60,714 nt of DNA from Endozoicomonas numazuensis (lineage in GTDB: Bacteria; Pseudomonadota; Gammaproteobacteria; Pseudomonadales; Endozoicomonadaceae), in the NCBI RefSeq assembly GCF_000722635.1, contig NZ_JOKH01000001.1, forward strand, positions 99,454 to 160,167. The letters are read 5' to 3'. The notes under the pieces were generated by a model that worked only from the letters and a program-made list of their open reading frames with translations, did not search any database and was not told the origin of the DNA. The stretch's first letter is position 1. The number at the start of each line of letters is the position of its first letter. Below, piece by piece: positions 8,685 through 18,420 of the stretch. The position numbers and the translations under genes were made by a program.

Positions 8685-8811
8685 TATACCCATTGGATTT
8701 CAAGATGCTACCAGGCGACAAGTGAGCGAAGCCCTGTGAGCTTACAAGTAGTAGGTGATCAGGGTGAGCGAACGCTGGCAATAACGTAGCATCTGAAAGG
8801 CGATGGGTATA
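8685..8811. repeat. 127-bp imperfect palindromic repeat, copy 1
   Basis: The ends are TATACCCATTGGATTTCAAG and, reverse-complemented, TATACCCATCGCCTTTCAGA; the body includes GACAAGTGAGCGAAGCCCTG and GGTGATCAGGGTGAGCGAAC. A second copy at 29634-29761 differs at only a few positions. It begins six bases after the udk stop codon. TA at both ends could be a target duplication. No coding capacity is visible. Confidence 0.85.
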
Positions 8812-8933
8812 TGCCCTGTTGCGATATCTGCTACTTTACAGTCAGATCGATATTTCAGACAGAGCATCCCCCTCTCCCCACATTCACGGGTGAATCCATT
8901 CAAGCGGCAAAAAGTGTTTTGGAAAATCAACCT

Positions 8934-8961
8934 TTGACCTGAATACCTGTTTTTGTATAAT
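8934..8961 (+). promoter_or_regulatory. Sigma-70-type promoter upstream of guaC
   Basis: TTGACC (8934-8939) and a consensus TATAAT (8956-8961) are separated by 16 bases. Transcription would start near 8968, leaving a leader of about 180 bases before the guaC ATG at 9147. The leader contains short hairpins (GAAAG/CTTTC near 8980, GCTAT/ATAGC near 9008-9037) but no riboswitch class I recognise. Confidence 0.75.
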
Positions 8962-9146
8962 CGACCGGTATAGGCGTCGAAAGTGCGCGCGCTTTCCGGG
9001 TCATCGCTATCCCATTGAAGAAGACCTCATAGATAGCCTCCCAAATCCTGCTGCTTGTACACTCTCCCTTGTCATTAACCTGCCGAAGACTGAGTCATCA
9101 ACTATTGAACGGTCTTTAACCTGTAAAAAGGTCTAACGGGAAAGTT

Positions 9147-10184
9147 ATGCGTGTTGAAGCTGATATCAAGCTGGGCTTTAAAGATGTTTTGTTCAGGCCC
9201 AAGCGTTCAACCCTGAAGAGTCGCTCCCAGGTCAGTCTGGAACGTACCTTCAAATTTGTTCACACCGATCAGGAGTGGACAGGTGTCCCTGTCATTGCTG
9301 CCAATATGGATACAGTGGGTACCTTCTCCATTGCCCTGGCACTGGCCGAACACAAAATGCTGACCGCAGTGCACAAGCACTACACCATCGAAGAATGGAA
9401 AGCGTTTCTGGACAGCGCACCTGCGGGCATTGAAAATCATATCATGGTCAGCAGCGGCACCTCCGAAGCTGATTTTGTCAAGCTCAATGACATTCTTGCA
9501 CTGGACGACAAACTTCGTTTTATCTGTATTGATGTTGCCAATGGTTACTCTGAGCATTTTGTTCAGTATGTTTCCAAAGTGCGTAAACAGCACCCGGGCA
9601 AAGTCATTATCGCAGGTAACGTAGTGACTGGCGAAATGGTTGAAGAGCTGATTCTAAAAGGTGCTGATATCGTTAAAGTCGGCATTGGACCAGGCTCCGT
9701 ATGCACCACCCGTGTCAAAACCGGTGTTGGCTACCCACAACTATCCGCTACTATCGAATGCGCTGACGCAGCCCACGGCGTAGGTGGTCAGATTATTTCA
9801 GACGGCGGCTGCACCTGTGCAGGTGACGTATCCAAAGCATTTGGTGGCGGGGCAGACTTCGTTATGATCGGCGGTATGTTTGCCGGTCACGATGAATCTG
9901 CTGGCGAAGAAGTCGAAGAAGACGGCAAGAAGTTCAAGCTGTTCTATGGCATGAGCTCCGAAACCGCTATGGACAAGCACTCTGGTGGTGTTGCCAACTA
10001 CCGTGCTTCAGAAGGTAAAACCGTTAAGGTACCTTACCGTGGTCCGGTTGAAAACACCGTTCAGGATATCCTGGGCGGCGTACGCTCCACCTGCACCTAT
10101 GTGGGCGCAGCCACTCTGAAAGAACTGACCAAACGAACGACTTTCATTCGTGTTCAGGAACAGGAAAACAGGTTTTTTAACTAA
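9147..10184 (+). CDS. guaC: GMP reductase
   Basis: This 345-residue TIM-barrel enzyme matches GuaC along its length: [22 protein letters not shown] at the N-terminus, the phosphate-binding and catalytic loop [20 protein letters not shown] with active-site cysteine near residue 186, and [17 protein letters not shown]. It lacks the CBS-domain insert of IMP dehydrogenase. GuaC converts GMP to IMP with NADPH, feeding guanine nucleotides back to adenine nucleotides. A strong promoter lies 185 bases upstream. Confidence 0.95.
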   Translation: MRVEADIKLGFKDVLFRPKRSTLKSRSQVSLERTFKFVHTDQEWTGVPVIAANMDTVGTFSIALALAEHKMLTAVHKHYTIEEWKAFLDSAPAGIENHIMVSSGTSEADFVKLNDILALDDKLRFICIDVANGYSEHFVQYVSKVRKQHPGKVIIAGNVVTGEMVEELILKGADIVKVGIGPGSVCTTRVKTGVGYPQLSATIECADAAHGVGGQIISDGGCTCAGDVSKAFGGGADFVMIGGMFAGHDESAGEEVEEDGKKFKLFYGMSSETAMDKHSGGVANYRASEGKTVKVPYRGPVENTVQDILGGVRSTCTYVGAATLKELTKRTTFIRVQEQENRFFN

Positions 10185-10199
10185 GCTCAAAATGCTTTT

Positions 10200-10221
10200 C
10201 AGGCACTGTTATCAGTGCCTG
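10200..10221. terminator. Terminator hairpin after guaC
   Basis: CAGGCACTG/CAGTGCCTG with a four-base loop lies between the convergent guaC and the gene ending at 10212. It overlaps the last codons of the minus-strand gene and can serve both directions. Confidence 0.6.
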
Positions 10222-11405
10222 ACCCTACCCACAACATGCTCACCTAAATTAATTGCTCCAACAACGATACCCTGAATCGGACCAAGAACAAAATGGGGAT
10301 ACTTCAGAAGAACGGCAGCTGCAATAAACTTAACAACATCCATTAACCAGTCCACAGTACTGGCCGTCGCAACACTGATATTCTCATTCCTGGCAGTTCG
10401 GATAGTGACGACAGTACCATTCAAATGAATCCTTTCATCAGGCTCAGGACGTCGGGTAAAATTCCCGGTAATTTCTTTAAAAGCACTAAAAACTTCTTCT
10501 GAAGCAATGGATACCTCTGCTTCCTCAGCAGTCAGAAAAACATTTGGCACAACAACAGAAACCAGATATGCACCGGGCACAATAACCAAGTAAATCATCG
10601 AACCAATAAACTGAGCAAGATGCTTACAAGGATGGGCTACAGCCTGAAAAAATGGCTTATACCATGTCATTCTCTTTTTACAGTACTCGTTACACTGATC
10701 AAATTTTTTTTCTGGGTCAGACTTATCTGAGTCATCGCCAAAATTCAGAGCCAGCTGGGGAGCCATAACATAATTTATACCCGGTAGTGCATTACAACCC
10801 CCTGCCAAAAAGCCAACAGGAGCGAAAGCCCGTCCACGGACTCTGAGCTGCCCGGCCAAGGAATCAGCCAGCCCTTTTACATTTACACCGGATATAACTG
10901 GAGAATTTGCATTCAGCTGAGCGGCCTGAGGCTGAGTTTGAAGCTGCTGCAACAGTGTGACTGTCACCAGTTGTTGAATTAACTGGTTCAGTTGATTTAC
11001 ATCCATCTCAATTGGATGCAAAAGCTGATCCTGTTCAACTACATTAAGAAAGCCCTCAATAAAAGCAGGGTCTACATCAGCGTTCACATCAAAGACAATC
11101 TGATTTGGGTACATCGTTGATGGAAAACACTGCATACCATTCTGCAACACTGCGCCTGTCTGACACTGAAAGCCTGGTGGCAATTCATAATTGAGCGCTA
11201 AATGAGTCATCCCTTCTGGCAGTTGGACAACATATCGAACTTTAGTGTTATCCGTTGGGTGCGGCAGCTGAGTGACATAATTAGAAAAATGGTAATGCGC
11301 ATAGTTTGAAGCAGACAAACTACAGAGCACTGAAACAGAAATGAATACCAGAATTTTCCTGAAGAAAGTTGCATTCACCATACCAGCGCGCCATAGACGT
11401 TTCAC
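10212..11405 (-). CDS. Unknown exported membrane protein
   Basis: I do not recognise this family. The open frame encodes 397 residues from a GTG; the ATG at 11381 (MVNATFFRKILVFISVSVLC) is an equally likely start, and neither has a clear ribosome site. The N-terminus is a good signal peptide ending near LSASNYA. A region rich in Gln, Asn and Leu follows (residues 130-190, e.g. NQLNQLIQQLVTVTLLQQLQ). The middle has a cysteine-rich patch (QCNEYCKKRMTWY), then hydrophobic stretches (FIGSMIYLVIVPGAYLVSVVV and FIAAAVLLKYPHFVLGPIQG) that are probably membrane segments. It stands alone between convergent guaC and the pfl genes. Confidence 0.65.
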   Translation of the reverse strand: MKRLWRAGMVNATFFRKILVFISVSVLCSLSASNYAHYHFSNYVTQLPHPTDNTKVRYVVQLPEGMTHLALNYELPPGFQCQTGAVLQNGMQCFPSTMYPNQIVFDVNADVDPAFIEGFLNVVEQDQLLHPIEMDVNQLNQLIQQLVTVTLLQQLQTQPQAAQLNANSPVISGVNVKGLADSLAGQLRVRGRAFAPVGFLAGGCNALPGINYVMAPQLALNFGDDSDKSDPEKKFDQCNEYCKKRMTWYKPFFQAVAHPCKHLAQFIGSMIYLVIVPGAYLVSVVVPNVFLTAEEAEVSIASEEVFSAFKEITGNFTRRPEPDERIHLNGTVVTIRTARNENISVATASTVDWLMDVVKFIAAAVLLKYPHFVLGPIQGIVVGAINLGEHVVGRVRH

Positions 11406-11497
11406 ATGACATCAGATAATAGCCAATGCAACAAATTCCCACCGGATAATTTATCTATATCTGATCATCACTCAATGCTCTAACACACGTTCACACA

Positions 11498-12229
11498 CTA
11501 ATAAGCCGCTGCTACACCTCTGGTAGTAAACTCATCCCGAATCAGATCCAACTGTTCCTGAGTGGGGGGCGTTACTTTTTCCAGTTCATAAGTATCATTC
11601 AAAAAGTCCCACTTATGCACACCCAAACTGTGATAAGGCAAAATTTCAACCTTCTCAACATTCTTCATGGGCTCAATAAACTCAGCAAGCATACCTGCGT
11701 ATTGAGGATCAACGGTGTACCCATCAACGACAACATAACGAATCCAGACAGGTTTATTGATTTCAGCCAGATATTGGGCAAAGTGCTGAGTGTGACTCCC
11801 TGTGACGTAAGTCAACTTGTGATGCATTTCCTCGTCCATGTGCTTAATATCCAACAAAACAAGATCCGTGCTGTCCAACAGACGAACAACATCATCATTG
11901 ATGTGTTTGGCAAATCCATTCGTGTCCAGACAAGTGTGAATACCTTCCTTCTGACACGCTTCAAACAGATCAGCAACAAATTCTGCCTGCAGGATTGGCT
12001 CTCCACCAGTGACCGTCACTCCACCTGAAAGAAAGTTTTTTACTTTTTTAATTTCCCGAAATACTTCTTCGTGGCTTTTCAGCTCCCCGCCTTCACGAAG
12101 ATCCCAGGTATCCCGGTTGTGGCAATAACGGCATCTCATCAGGCAGCCCTGCATAAAGACCACATATCGGATACCCGGGCCATCGACGGTTCCAAATGAA
12201 TCCATGGAATGAACACGTCCAATTGCCAT
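11498..12229 (-). CDS. pflA: Pyruvate formate-lyase activating enzyme
   Basis: The ATG at 12229 has GAGG six bases upstream and gives 243 residues, the usual length. The radical-SAM cluster motif CLMRCRYC (CxxxCxxC) lies near residue 30, preceded by FGTVDGPGIRYVVFMQG and followed by GGVTVTGGEPILQ. PflA uses SAM and a [4Fe-4S] cluster to abstract a hydrogen from the C-terminal glycine of PflB, so it works only anaerobically. It lies downstream of pflB on the same strand, separated by a hairpin. Confidence 0.95.
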   Translation of the reverse strand: MAIGRVHSMDSFGTVDGPGIRYVVFMQGCLMRCRYCHNRDTWDLREGGELKSHEEVFREIKKVKNFLSGGVTVTGGEPILQAEFVADLFEACQKEGIHTCLDTNGFAKHINDDVVRLLDSTDLVLLDIKHMDEEMHHKLTYVTGSHTQHFAQYLAEINKPVWIRYVVVDGYTVDPQYAGMLAEFIEPMKNVEKVEILPYHSLGVHKWDFLNDTYELEKVTPPTQEQLDLIRDEFTTRGVAAAY

Positions 12230-12340
12230 AACTGACCTCAACTCAAACAGCCATGATTGGAAATTACAGCGCACAAAATAATGCTAATGGCTGCAGGTCC
12301 TCACACGATTGAATGTTCAAAATAAATTAATCATATAAAG

Positions 12341-12364
12341 AAGGCCGACATAATGCCGGCCTTT
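12341..12364 (-). terminator. Terminator between pflB and pflA
   Basis: On the minus strand AAAGGCCGGCAT/ATGTCGGCCTT forms a stable GC-rich stem just after the pflB stop codon, followed by CTTTATA. It probably reduces transcription into pflA, which is needed in small amounts. Confidence 0.7.
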
Positions 12365-12380
12365 GTCACACCAGGAGATT

Positions 12381-14663
12381 TTACAGAGTAGCTGTAAAAG
12401 TACGGGCTATAACGTCTCTCTGCTGCTCTGGTGTCAGAGAGTTGAAGCGAACAGCATAGCCGGACACCCGAATAGTCAGAGAAGGATACTTGTCCGGATT
12501 CTCAACAGCATCTTCCAACATTTCACGATTCAATACGTTAACGTTCAGATGCTGCCCGCCTTCACGCTCAACTTCATGATGGAAGTAACCATCCATCAAG
12601 CCGACCAGATTACGACGACGACCGTCTTCATCCTTACCCAGCGCTTTTGGCACAATGGAGAAGGTATAGGATATACCGTCTTTTGCGTAAGAGAATGGCA
12701 GCTTGGCAACGGAACTCAGAGATGCCACCGCACCACTGGTGTCGCGACCATGCATAGGGTTGGCACCAGGACCAAAAGGCTGGCCGGCACGACGACCGTC
12801 AGGCGTATTACCCGTTTTCTTGCCATACACTACGTTAGAGGTAATGGTCAGAATAGACTGTGTAGGAATCGCATTCCTATACGTTTTATGTGATGCCACC
12901 TTCTTCATAAAGGTTTCTACCAGTTCACAGGCAATGGCATCTACACGCTCTTCATTATTACCAAACTTTGGATAGTCACCTTCGATCTCAAAGTCTACCG
13001 CCAGACCATCTTCATCACGTACTGGCTTAACCGTGGCGTATTTAATTGCAGAGAGAGAGTCTGCAGCAACAGACAAGCCTGCAATACCGGTAGCCATAGT
13101 ACGCACGACATCACGATCATGAAGAGCCAGCTGGGCTGCTTCATAGGAGTACTTGTCATGCATGTAATGAATACTATTCAGTGCTGTTACATACTGAGTA
13201 GCCAACCAGTCCATGAAATGATCCATGCTGGCGTAGACCGTATCATAGTCCAGAACATCATCCGTGATGGGTGCAACCTTAGGACCAATCTGAGCCTTCA
13301 GCTTCTCATCAACACCACCATTGATGGCATACAACAGTGTTTTAGCCAGGTTGGCACGAGCACCAAAGAACTGCATCTGCTTACCAACAATCATTGGAGA
13401 CACACAGCAGGCAATCGCATAGTCATCACTGTCCATATCAGGACGCATGAGATCATCATTTTCATACTGAATAGAGCTGGTATCAATTGACACCTTGGCA
13501 CAGAACTCTTTAAAGCCCTGAGGCAGAGACTCGGACCAGAGAACAGTAATATTTGGTTCTGGGGAAGGCCCCATAGTGTACAGCGTATGCAAGAAGCGGA
13601 AGCTGTTTTTAGTGACCAGTGTACGACCATCCAGACCCATACCACCGATAGACTCTGTCGCCCAGATAGGATCACCAGAGAACAACTCATCGTATTCAGG
13701 CGTACGCAGGAAGCGAACCATACGCAGCTTCATAACGAAATGGTCAATCATTTCCTGAGCATCAGACTCAGTGATTTCCCCCATCTCCAGGTCACGCTGA
13801 ATATAAACGTCCAGGAAAGAGGCTGTACGCCCCAAAGACATAGCTGCGCCATTCTGGGATTTAACTGCAGCCAGGTAACCAAAGTAAGTCCACTGAACGG
13901 CTTCCTGAGCAGAGGTTGCAGGCTTACTGATATCACAACCATAGCTGTCAGCCATTTCTTTCATCTGCATCAAAGCACGGATCTGCTCCATGATCTCTTC
14001 ACGCAGTTGAATGGTCTGCTCCAGGTTCTCACCAGCTTCCAGTACAGCATCCAGCTCACCATGTTGTACTTTTTTGTCTGCAATTAGACGATCAATACCG
14101 TAAAGCGCAACCCGGCGGTAATCACCAATAATACGACCACGACCATAAGCATCTGGCAGACCCGTAATAACACCTGACTTCCGACAGTTACGAATGGAAG
14201 GTGTGTATACGTCAAAAACACCAGCATTATGGGTTTTGCGGTATTCAGTGAAGATTTTCTTCACCATAGGGTCCAGTTGCTTCCCGTAAACTTCACAGGA
14301 AGTTTCCACCATACGAATACCACCATTGGCAATCAGTGCTCGCTTCAGTGGCTTGTCAGTCTGGAGACCGACAATCTTTTCCAGATCTTTCTGAATATAC
14401 CCGGCCTTATGAGAAGTAATGGTAGAAGGCAGATCATGGTCAAAGTCGATAGGAGCATGTGTACGGTTTTCTTCCTTGATACCCTCCAACACATCGTCCC
14501 AGAGACGACGAGTTGCTTCAGTAGCATCAGCAAGGAAGTCGTCACCGCCCTCATAGGGGGTATAGTTCTTTTGAATAAAGTCCCGAACATTGACGCTCTC
14601 GGTCCATTCACCCTGAGCAAATCCTGCCCAACCAGCAGGGAGTTCTTTGGCTTGAGTGCTCAT
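12381..14663 (-). CDS. pflB: Formate C-acetyltransferase (pyruvate formate-lyase)
   Basis: With the ATG at 14663 (GAGGAGCTGC upstream) the product is 760 residues, the same as the Escherichia coli enzyme. The catalytic cysteine pair is in IACCVSPM, and the glycyl-radical glycine is residue 735 in [10 protein letters not shown]. The enzyme splits pyruvate with CoA into acetyl-CoA and formate in anaerobic cells. pflA follows downstream. I looked for an FNR-type site (TTGAT-N4-ATCAA) in the 1 kb upstream and saw none with correct spacing. No formate channel (focA) gene adjoins it, unlike in enterics. Confidence 0.97.
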   Translation of the reverse strand: MSTQAKELPAGWAGFAQGEWTESVNVRDFIQKNYTPYEGGDDFLADATEATRRLWDDVLEGIKEENRTHAPIDFDHDLPSTITSHKAGYIQKDLEKIVGLQTDKPLKRALIANGGIRMVETSCEVYGKQLDPMVKKIFTEYRKTHNAGVFDVYTPSIRNCRKSGVITGLPDAYGRGRIIGDYRRVALYGIDRLIADKKVQHGELDAVLEAGENLEQTIQLREEIMEQIRALMQMKEMADSYGCDISKPATSAQEAVQWTYFGYLAAVKSQNGAAMSLGRTASFLDVYIQRDLEMGEITESDAQEMIDHFVMKLRMVRFLRTPEYDELFSGDPIWATESIGGMGLDGRTLVTKNSFRFLHTLYTMGPSPEPNITVLWSESLPQGFKEFCAKVSIDTSSIQYENDDLMRPDMDSDDYAIACCVSPMIVGKQMQFFGARANLAKTLLYAINGGVDEKLKAQIGPKVAPITDDVLDYDTVYASMDHFMDWLATQYVTALNSIHYMHDKYSYEAAQLALHDRDVVRTMATGIAGLSVAADSLSAIKYATVKPVRDEDGLAVDFEIEGDYPKFGNNEERVDAIACELVETFMKKVASHKTYRNAIPTQSILTITSNVVYGKKTGNTPDGRRAGQPFGPGANPMHGRDTSGAVASLSSVAKLPFSYAKDGISYTFSIVPKALGKDEDGRRRNLVGLMDGYFHHEVEREGGQHLNVNVLNREMLEDAVENPDKYPSLTIRVSGYAVRFNSLTPEQQRDVIARTFTATL

Positions 14664-15724
14664 GGATAGCAGCTCCTCGTGTTTGAAAATCTTTGGTGAA
14701 GTGTTTGATGTGACCAGGAGCCTGACTATCAATAAACAAGCCGCCCCCTAAACAACCATCACATCAGAAAATAAAAGAACATGGGCGTCTTAAACAGTTT
14801 CTCGTCAACGCCTGAGTGAAAACTGTTCTCACACAATGAGCGGTAAGATAAAAATTTAGCTTACCATCCTGCTGGACGGCCCGAACCATGAAAATAACTA
14901 TAGAACCTTTAGAAAATAACTATAGAACCTTTAGAAAGTGTACTTTCATAGAAGGTGTACTTTCACAATATTAAAAATATCTGACGATGCAGAAAGGAAA
15001 GGTGTATGTCTGTTGAGCTGGGTCAAAAATTGAAATTAATGACTCAGTACAATGACCGTTACTCATGTATTGGAGCATCAGCTCGACTGCCTTTCTGCCC
15101 GATAAAAACTGTCTTTCGATGAGTTACAAAATATATTAACTAACTGCTTTCTACTATTGTGACCAATACTTATTAAGACACCTATCTAATCTTTTCGGTC
15201 GGATAAATAATTGTACGACCAAAAGCATCTTGATGATTGGCAAGGTAGCACAACTTTGCAGATAACATGCTCACCAAAAAGTAACAATGAGATTCAAAAT
15301 CAAACAAACCCAACCAGAAAAAGTTAACTCTAAAATTTATCCATATAAAGAATTTAGAGTTATATAATCAAATAAACTTAACAGTACTTTATTTTTTAAA
15401 AATTCATTTTAATAATTCAAATTTTATTAAATAGTTATTAACAAATTTTCAACATGCGAAAATATTATTTAAATAAGTAACCTCGTAAATATCCGACTGC
15501 TATCATTGCCTCCAAACATTATGAGCCATAGAAAAACGCTTCATCAATCATGGCCATGATTAATGCATCGTTAATTAAACGACCTGACACTCCATTTCAA
15601 GCTACTAGGTACTGCCTTTTTTATTTAGGTACTCTTACCTATACATGCATTAATGGAGATTTAATACCATCGTTCAACAAATAAAGAATTTAATTTCCGG
15701 GATGAATCTCCTTTGGAGGCAGTA
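14664..15724. other. One-kilobase AT-rich non-coding region upstream of pflB
   Basis: The region between the divergent pflB and the gene at 15725 holds no convincing long gene. It contains an inverted repeat AACAGTTT/AAACTGTT (about 14794-14827), a perfect 22-bp tandem duplication (14890-14911, 14912-14933), a second direct repeat (GTGTACTTTCA at 14938 and 14955), a GGTCG/CGACC inverted repeat near 15197-15230 and very AT-rich DNA at 15280-15480. It must carry both divergent promoters. The tandem copies may be regulatory sites, but no factor can be named. Confidence 0.6.
15006..15122 (+). CDS. Possible 38-residue ORF or gene remnant
   Basis: An ATG preceded by AAAGGAAAGG opens 38 codons (MSVELGQKLKLMTQYNDRYS...). 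The beginning is faintly reminiscent of the N-terminal domain of YcgR-like PilZ proteins, but it stops early. It is either a short peptide gene, a remnant or chance. Confidence is low. Confidence 0.25.
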   Translation: MSVELGQKLKLMTQYNDRYSCIGASARLPFCPIKTVFR

Positions 15725-16129
15725 ATGAGCAAATACATTTACGCCACTGTTTATGAACAATTCACTGGCTTAAAACCACCAGAGCCAAAATCGCATAAAC
15801 CCCGCAGAAGAAGAGGCTATGGCCACCCTTATAGAATGCGGCTAAACATGCAGGAATCAGAAGGGCAAGATCAGGAGTCCCTGTCTAGTGAACCTAGTCA
15901 TTTCCTAGATGATGAACTTGATTTCCAACCAGAACCACCCAGACAACCTTTAACTCAAAGTCATCGACACACCAGTTATTCAATCAGAACTACCCCTCAA
16001 AAACCCATTGAGTGTCAAAGCATTATTGAAGATCACAAAGCATCTCGTTCACCAAAAGTGACCTACAAAAAACGTCGTCACTATGAGCCTTCCATGGGTA
16101 ATGAAAGTGTGGATTCAGTCGGTTTATAA
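15725..16129 (+). CDS. Small basic, disordered protein of unknown function
   Basis: The ATG at 15725 has GGAGG seven bases upstream and gives 134 residues. No family is recognised. The sequence is hydrophilic, proline- and serine-rich and probably disordered. It carries two basic clusters, HKPRRRRGYG near residue 25 and YKKRRHYEP near residue 118, around an acidic middle (HFLDDELDFQPEPP). There is no signal peptide or membrane segment. The gene has its own strong terminator and sits alone downstream of the AT-rich region. The basic clusters could bind nucleic acid or, in a host, act as nuclear-localisation-like signals; both are guesses. Confidence 0.65.
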   Translation: MSKYIYATVYEQFTGLKPPEPKSHKPRRRRGYGHPYRMRLNMQESEGQDQESLSSEPSHFLDDELDFQPEPPRQPLTQSHRHTSYSIRTTPQKPIECQSIIEDHKASRSPKVTYKKRRHYEPSMGNESVDSVGL

Positions 16130-16163
16130 AAGCTGCTGATTCCCGGAAACTCATCATAAATTG

Positions 16164-16196
16164 ATTGCTCGTAAAAATTTTACGGGCAATTTTTTA
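16164..16196 (+). terminator. Intrinsic terminator
   Basis: ATTGCTCGTAAAA/TTTTACGGGCAAT (one G-U pair) followed by seven T residues lies 35 bases after the stop codon of the small basic protein gene. Confidence 0.9.
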
Positions 16197-16301
16197 TGGA
16201 ATTACTTCCCCTGACATCGATAGATGTGCAAAAGGTCTGGTCAAAAAATAATTTTCTTCCAACCCAATCGGGAAAGAAATTCGAATAGCACTGAATACTG
16301 A

Positions 16302-16439
16302 TCAAGACGCCAACTTCTTAAAAACTTCGTTACCATCTTCCCGAGTAATCAGGACAATTTTCAGCACAGAAAAATGGATGTTTTTATCTCTGTAAAACAG
16401 CTTTCCTTCACCAGGAAAAGAAAGCCATTTCGTACTCAT
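16302..16439 (-). CDS. Possible 45-residue ORF
   Basis: On the minus strand the ATG at 16439 opens 45 codons (MSTKWLSFPGEGKLFYRDKN..., ending EDGNEVFKKLAS). A weak GAGAA precedes it. I recognise no family. It lies directly downstream of mgsA on the same strand and may be a small gene or chance; the rest of 16197-16468 shows nothing. Confidence 0.25.
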   Translation of the reverse strand: MSTKWLSFPGEGKLFYRDKNIHFSVLKIVLITREDGNEVFKKLAS

Positions 16440-16468
16440 TTCTCAGAATCAAGGCCGATCAAAATGGA

Positions 16469-16927
16469 TCAAAACGGCCTGGATTTCAGATATTGCTCAT
16501 AATCCGGTATTTTTCTTTCATGACTTTTCCCCATCATATCTGAGGAAAACATAAATTCAGCAGAACTCTGATTACAGGCTACCGGAATATTCCAAACCGC
16601 TGCGATTCTTAACAAGGCTTTTACGTCAGGATCATGAGGCTGGGACTCAAAGGGATCCCAAAAGAACACCAATAAATCCAGCTTGCTTTCAGAAATCAAA
16701 GCACCAATCTGCTGGTCCCCACCCAAAGGACCACTGATGAATTTTTTAATGGGCAGAGATAACTTTTTCTCCAAAAGACTACCTGTAGTACCCGTGGCAT
16801 AAAGCTCATGATTCGCCAACTCATCCCGATGACGCAGAGCCCACTCCACCAGCTCTTCCTTCTTTTTATCGTGGGCAACCAGGGCAATGTTCTTTTTCAC
16901 TGGAACAACATGTGTTTTATATTCCAT
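16469..16927 (-). CDS. mgsA: Methylglyoxal synthase
   Basis: From the ATG at 16927 the product is 152 residues, identical in length to the Escherichia coli enzyme. Conserved blocks are ALVAHDKKKEEL (with the active-site histidine), ATGTTGSLL (phosphate binding), GPLGGDQQIGALI (catalytic aspartate) and FFWDPFESQPHDPDVKALLR (second histidine/aspartate pair). The enzyme turns dihydroxyacetone phosphate into methylglyoxal and phosphate, bypassing lower glycolysis when phosphate is short. A TTG five codons upstream is open but less likely. Confidence 0.95.
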   Translation of the reverse strand: MEYKTHVVPVKKNIALVAHDKKKEELVEWALRHRDELANHELYATGTTGSLLEKKLSLPIKKFISGPLGGDQQIGALISESKLDLLVFFWDPFESQPHDPDVKALLRIAAVWNIPVACNQSSAEFMFSSDMMGKSHERKIPDYEQYLKSRPF

Positions 16928-17107
16928 AAAGAATATTTCCAATACAGACAGAAAGATGACTGGAATATGTAACTGCTGGCACAGTGACTGTCAAACAGTA
17001 TCCATAAAGGGAGGAAAAAAAGGTGCGAATCGAACAAAAAGCATTCAAATAAAGGAGGAGGTATAACTGAAACAAAAGCTCCAGTTATACCTGATCAGAC
17101 GTAACTA

Positions 17108-18406
17108 TTAACTCAGATACTTGATCATGACACCCGCTGCAACTGCAGAACCGATGACACCTGCAACGTTCGGCCCCATAGCGTGCATCAACAGGAAGTT
17201 CTGTGGATTGGCTTCCAGTCCCATCTTGTTAGATACCCGAGCAGCCATCGGCACAGCCGAAACACCTGCCGAACCAATTAATGGATTGACCTTGTTTTTG
17301 CTCACCATATTCATCAACTTGGCCATGATCACACCGGTTGCAGTACCAATACCAAATGCGATGACACCCAGTGTCAGAATACCCAGAGTTTCCGTTTGCA
17401 GGAATTTATCTGCGACCAGCTTAGAGCCAACAGAAAGTCCCAGGAAAATAGTCACAATATTAATCAGCGCATTCTGAGCAGTATCAGACAGACGCTCAAC
17501 AACACCGCACTCCTTCAACAAATTACCAAAACAGAACATGCCCAGTAGCGGAGCCGCATCCGGAAGCAACAGTGCAACCAGAACCAGCAACAGCAGAGGA
17601 AAGACAATTTTCTCTGTTTTACTGACAGTGCGAAGCTGAGTCATGACAATCTTGCGCTCTTCTTCCGTGGTCAAAGCACGCATGATCGGAGGTTGAATCA
17701 ATGGCACCAGAGCCATATAAGAGTACGCCGCTACAGCAATGGCGCCCAAAAGATGCGGAGCCAATACACTGGAGACATAAATCGCAGTAGGGCCATCAGC
17801 TCCGCCAATGATACCGATAGCCGCAGCATCCGACAGACTGAAATCCATCACGCCTGTCATGTTCAGCAGTACGGCACCCAAAACGGTAGCAAAAATACCA
17901 AACTGTGCTGCTGCTCCCAGGAACAGGGTTTTCGGGTTTGCCAGTAAAGGACCAAAGTCTGTCATGGCCCCCACACCCATAAAGATCAGCAGAGGCGCAA
18001 TACCACTTCCAATGGCAACAGAATAAAACTGATAAAGTACACCATTGATATAGCCGGCATCAGAGACCACACCCTCGATGGACATTTGCACAGCACTGCC
18101 AGCCCCGGCATAAGCAGCCAGTAGCTCTTTACCCGCCAGACCTTCCTCACCCAGCAGACCAGAAATCACTTGCATGACTTCAGGCTTGGCCTGGTGAACG
18201 GCCATTTCTAAAGCCGAATAGGCCAAACCAGCCTCAGGTATGTTGGCCAGAATCCCACCAAAGCCAATCGGAACCAGCAAAAGAGGCTCAAATTCCTTTC
18301 GAATAGCCAGATAGAGCAGTCCCAGACACACGAGAATCATGGCCAGCTGGCCACCGGTCATATTGTATAACCCAGACCCGTGCCACAAATTAAGAAGCTT
18401 ATCCAT
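17108..18406 (-). CDS. oadB: Oxaloacetate decarboxylase sodium pump, beta subunit
   Basis: The 432-residue, very hydrophobic protein matches the beta subunit of Na+-translocating decarboxylases, with roughly nine or more membrane segments. Characteristic blocks are [38 protein letters not shown] (sodium/carboxylate site aspartate) and the C-terminal [17 protein letters not shown]. It decarboxylates the carboxybiotin of OadA and pumps Na+ outward. TAAGGAGCG precedes the ATG. It is the last gene of the oadGAB operon, 14 bases after oadA. Confidence 0.95.
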   Translation of the reverse strand: MDKLLNLWHGSGLYNMTGGQLAMILVCLGLLYLAIRKEFEPLLLVPIGFGGILANIPEAGLAYSALEMAVHQAKPEVMQVISGLLGEEGLAGKELLAAYAGAGSAVQMSIEGVVSDAGYINGVLYQFYSVAIGSGIAPLLIFMGVGAMTDFGPLLANPKTLFLGAAAQFGIFATVLGAVLLNMTGVMDFSLSDAAAIGIIGGADGPTAIYVSSVLAPHLLGAIAVAAYSYMALVPLIQPPIMRALTTEEERKIVMTQLRTVSKTEKIVFPLLLLVLVALLLPDAAPLLGMFCFGNLLKECGVVERLSDTAQNALINIVTIFLGLSVGSKLVADKFLQTETLGILTLGVIAFGIGTATGVIMAKLMNMVSKNKVNPLIGSAGVSAVPMAARVSNKMGLEANPQNFLLMHAMGPNVAGVIGSAVAAGVMIKYLS

Positions 18407-18420
18407 AACGTCGCTCCTTA

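Noticed and set aside
14713-14727. Remnant of the 168-bp element (CCAGGAGCCTGAC)
   Set aside because: Only 13 bases match and the adjoining sequence shows no further similarity.
14664-14900. FNR/ANR box for pflB
   Set aside because: TTGAT and ATCAA half sites occur singly, never with the four-base spacing needed.
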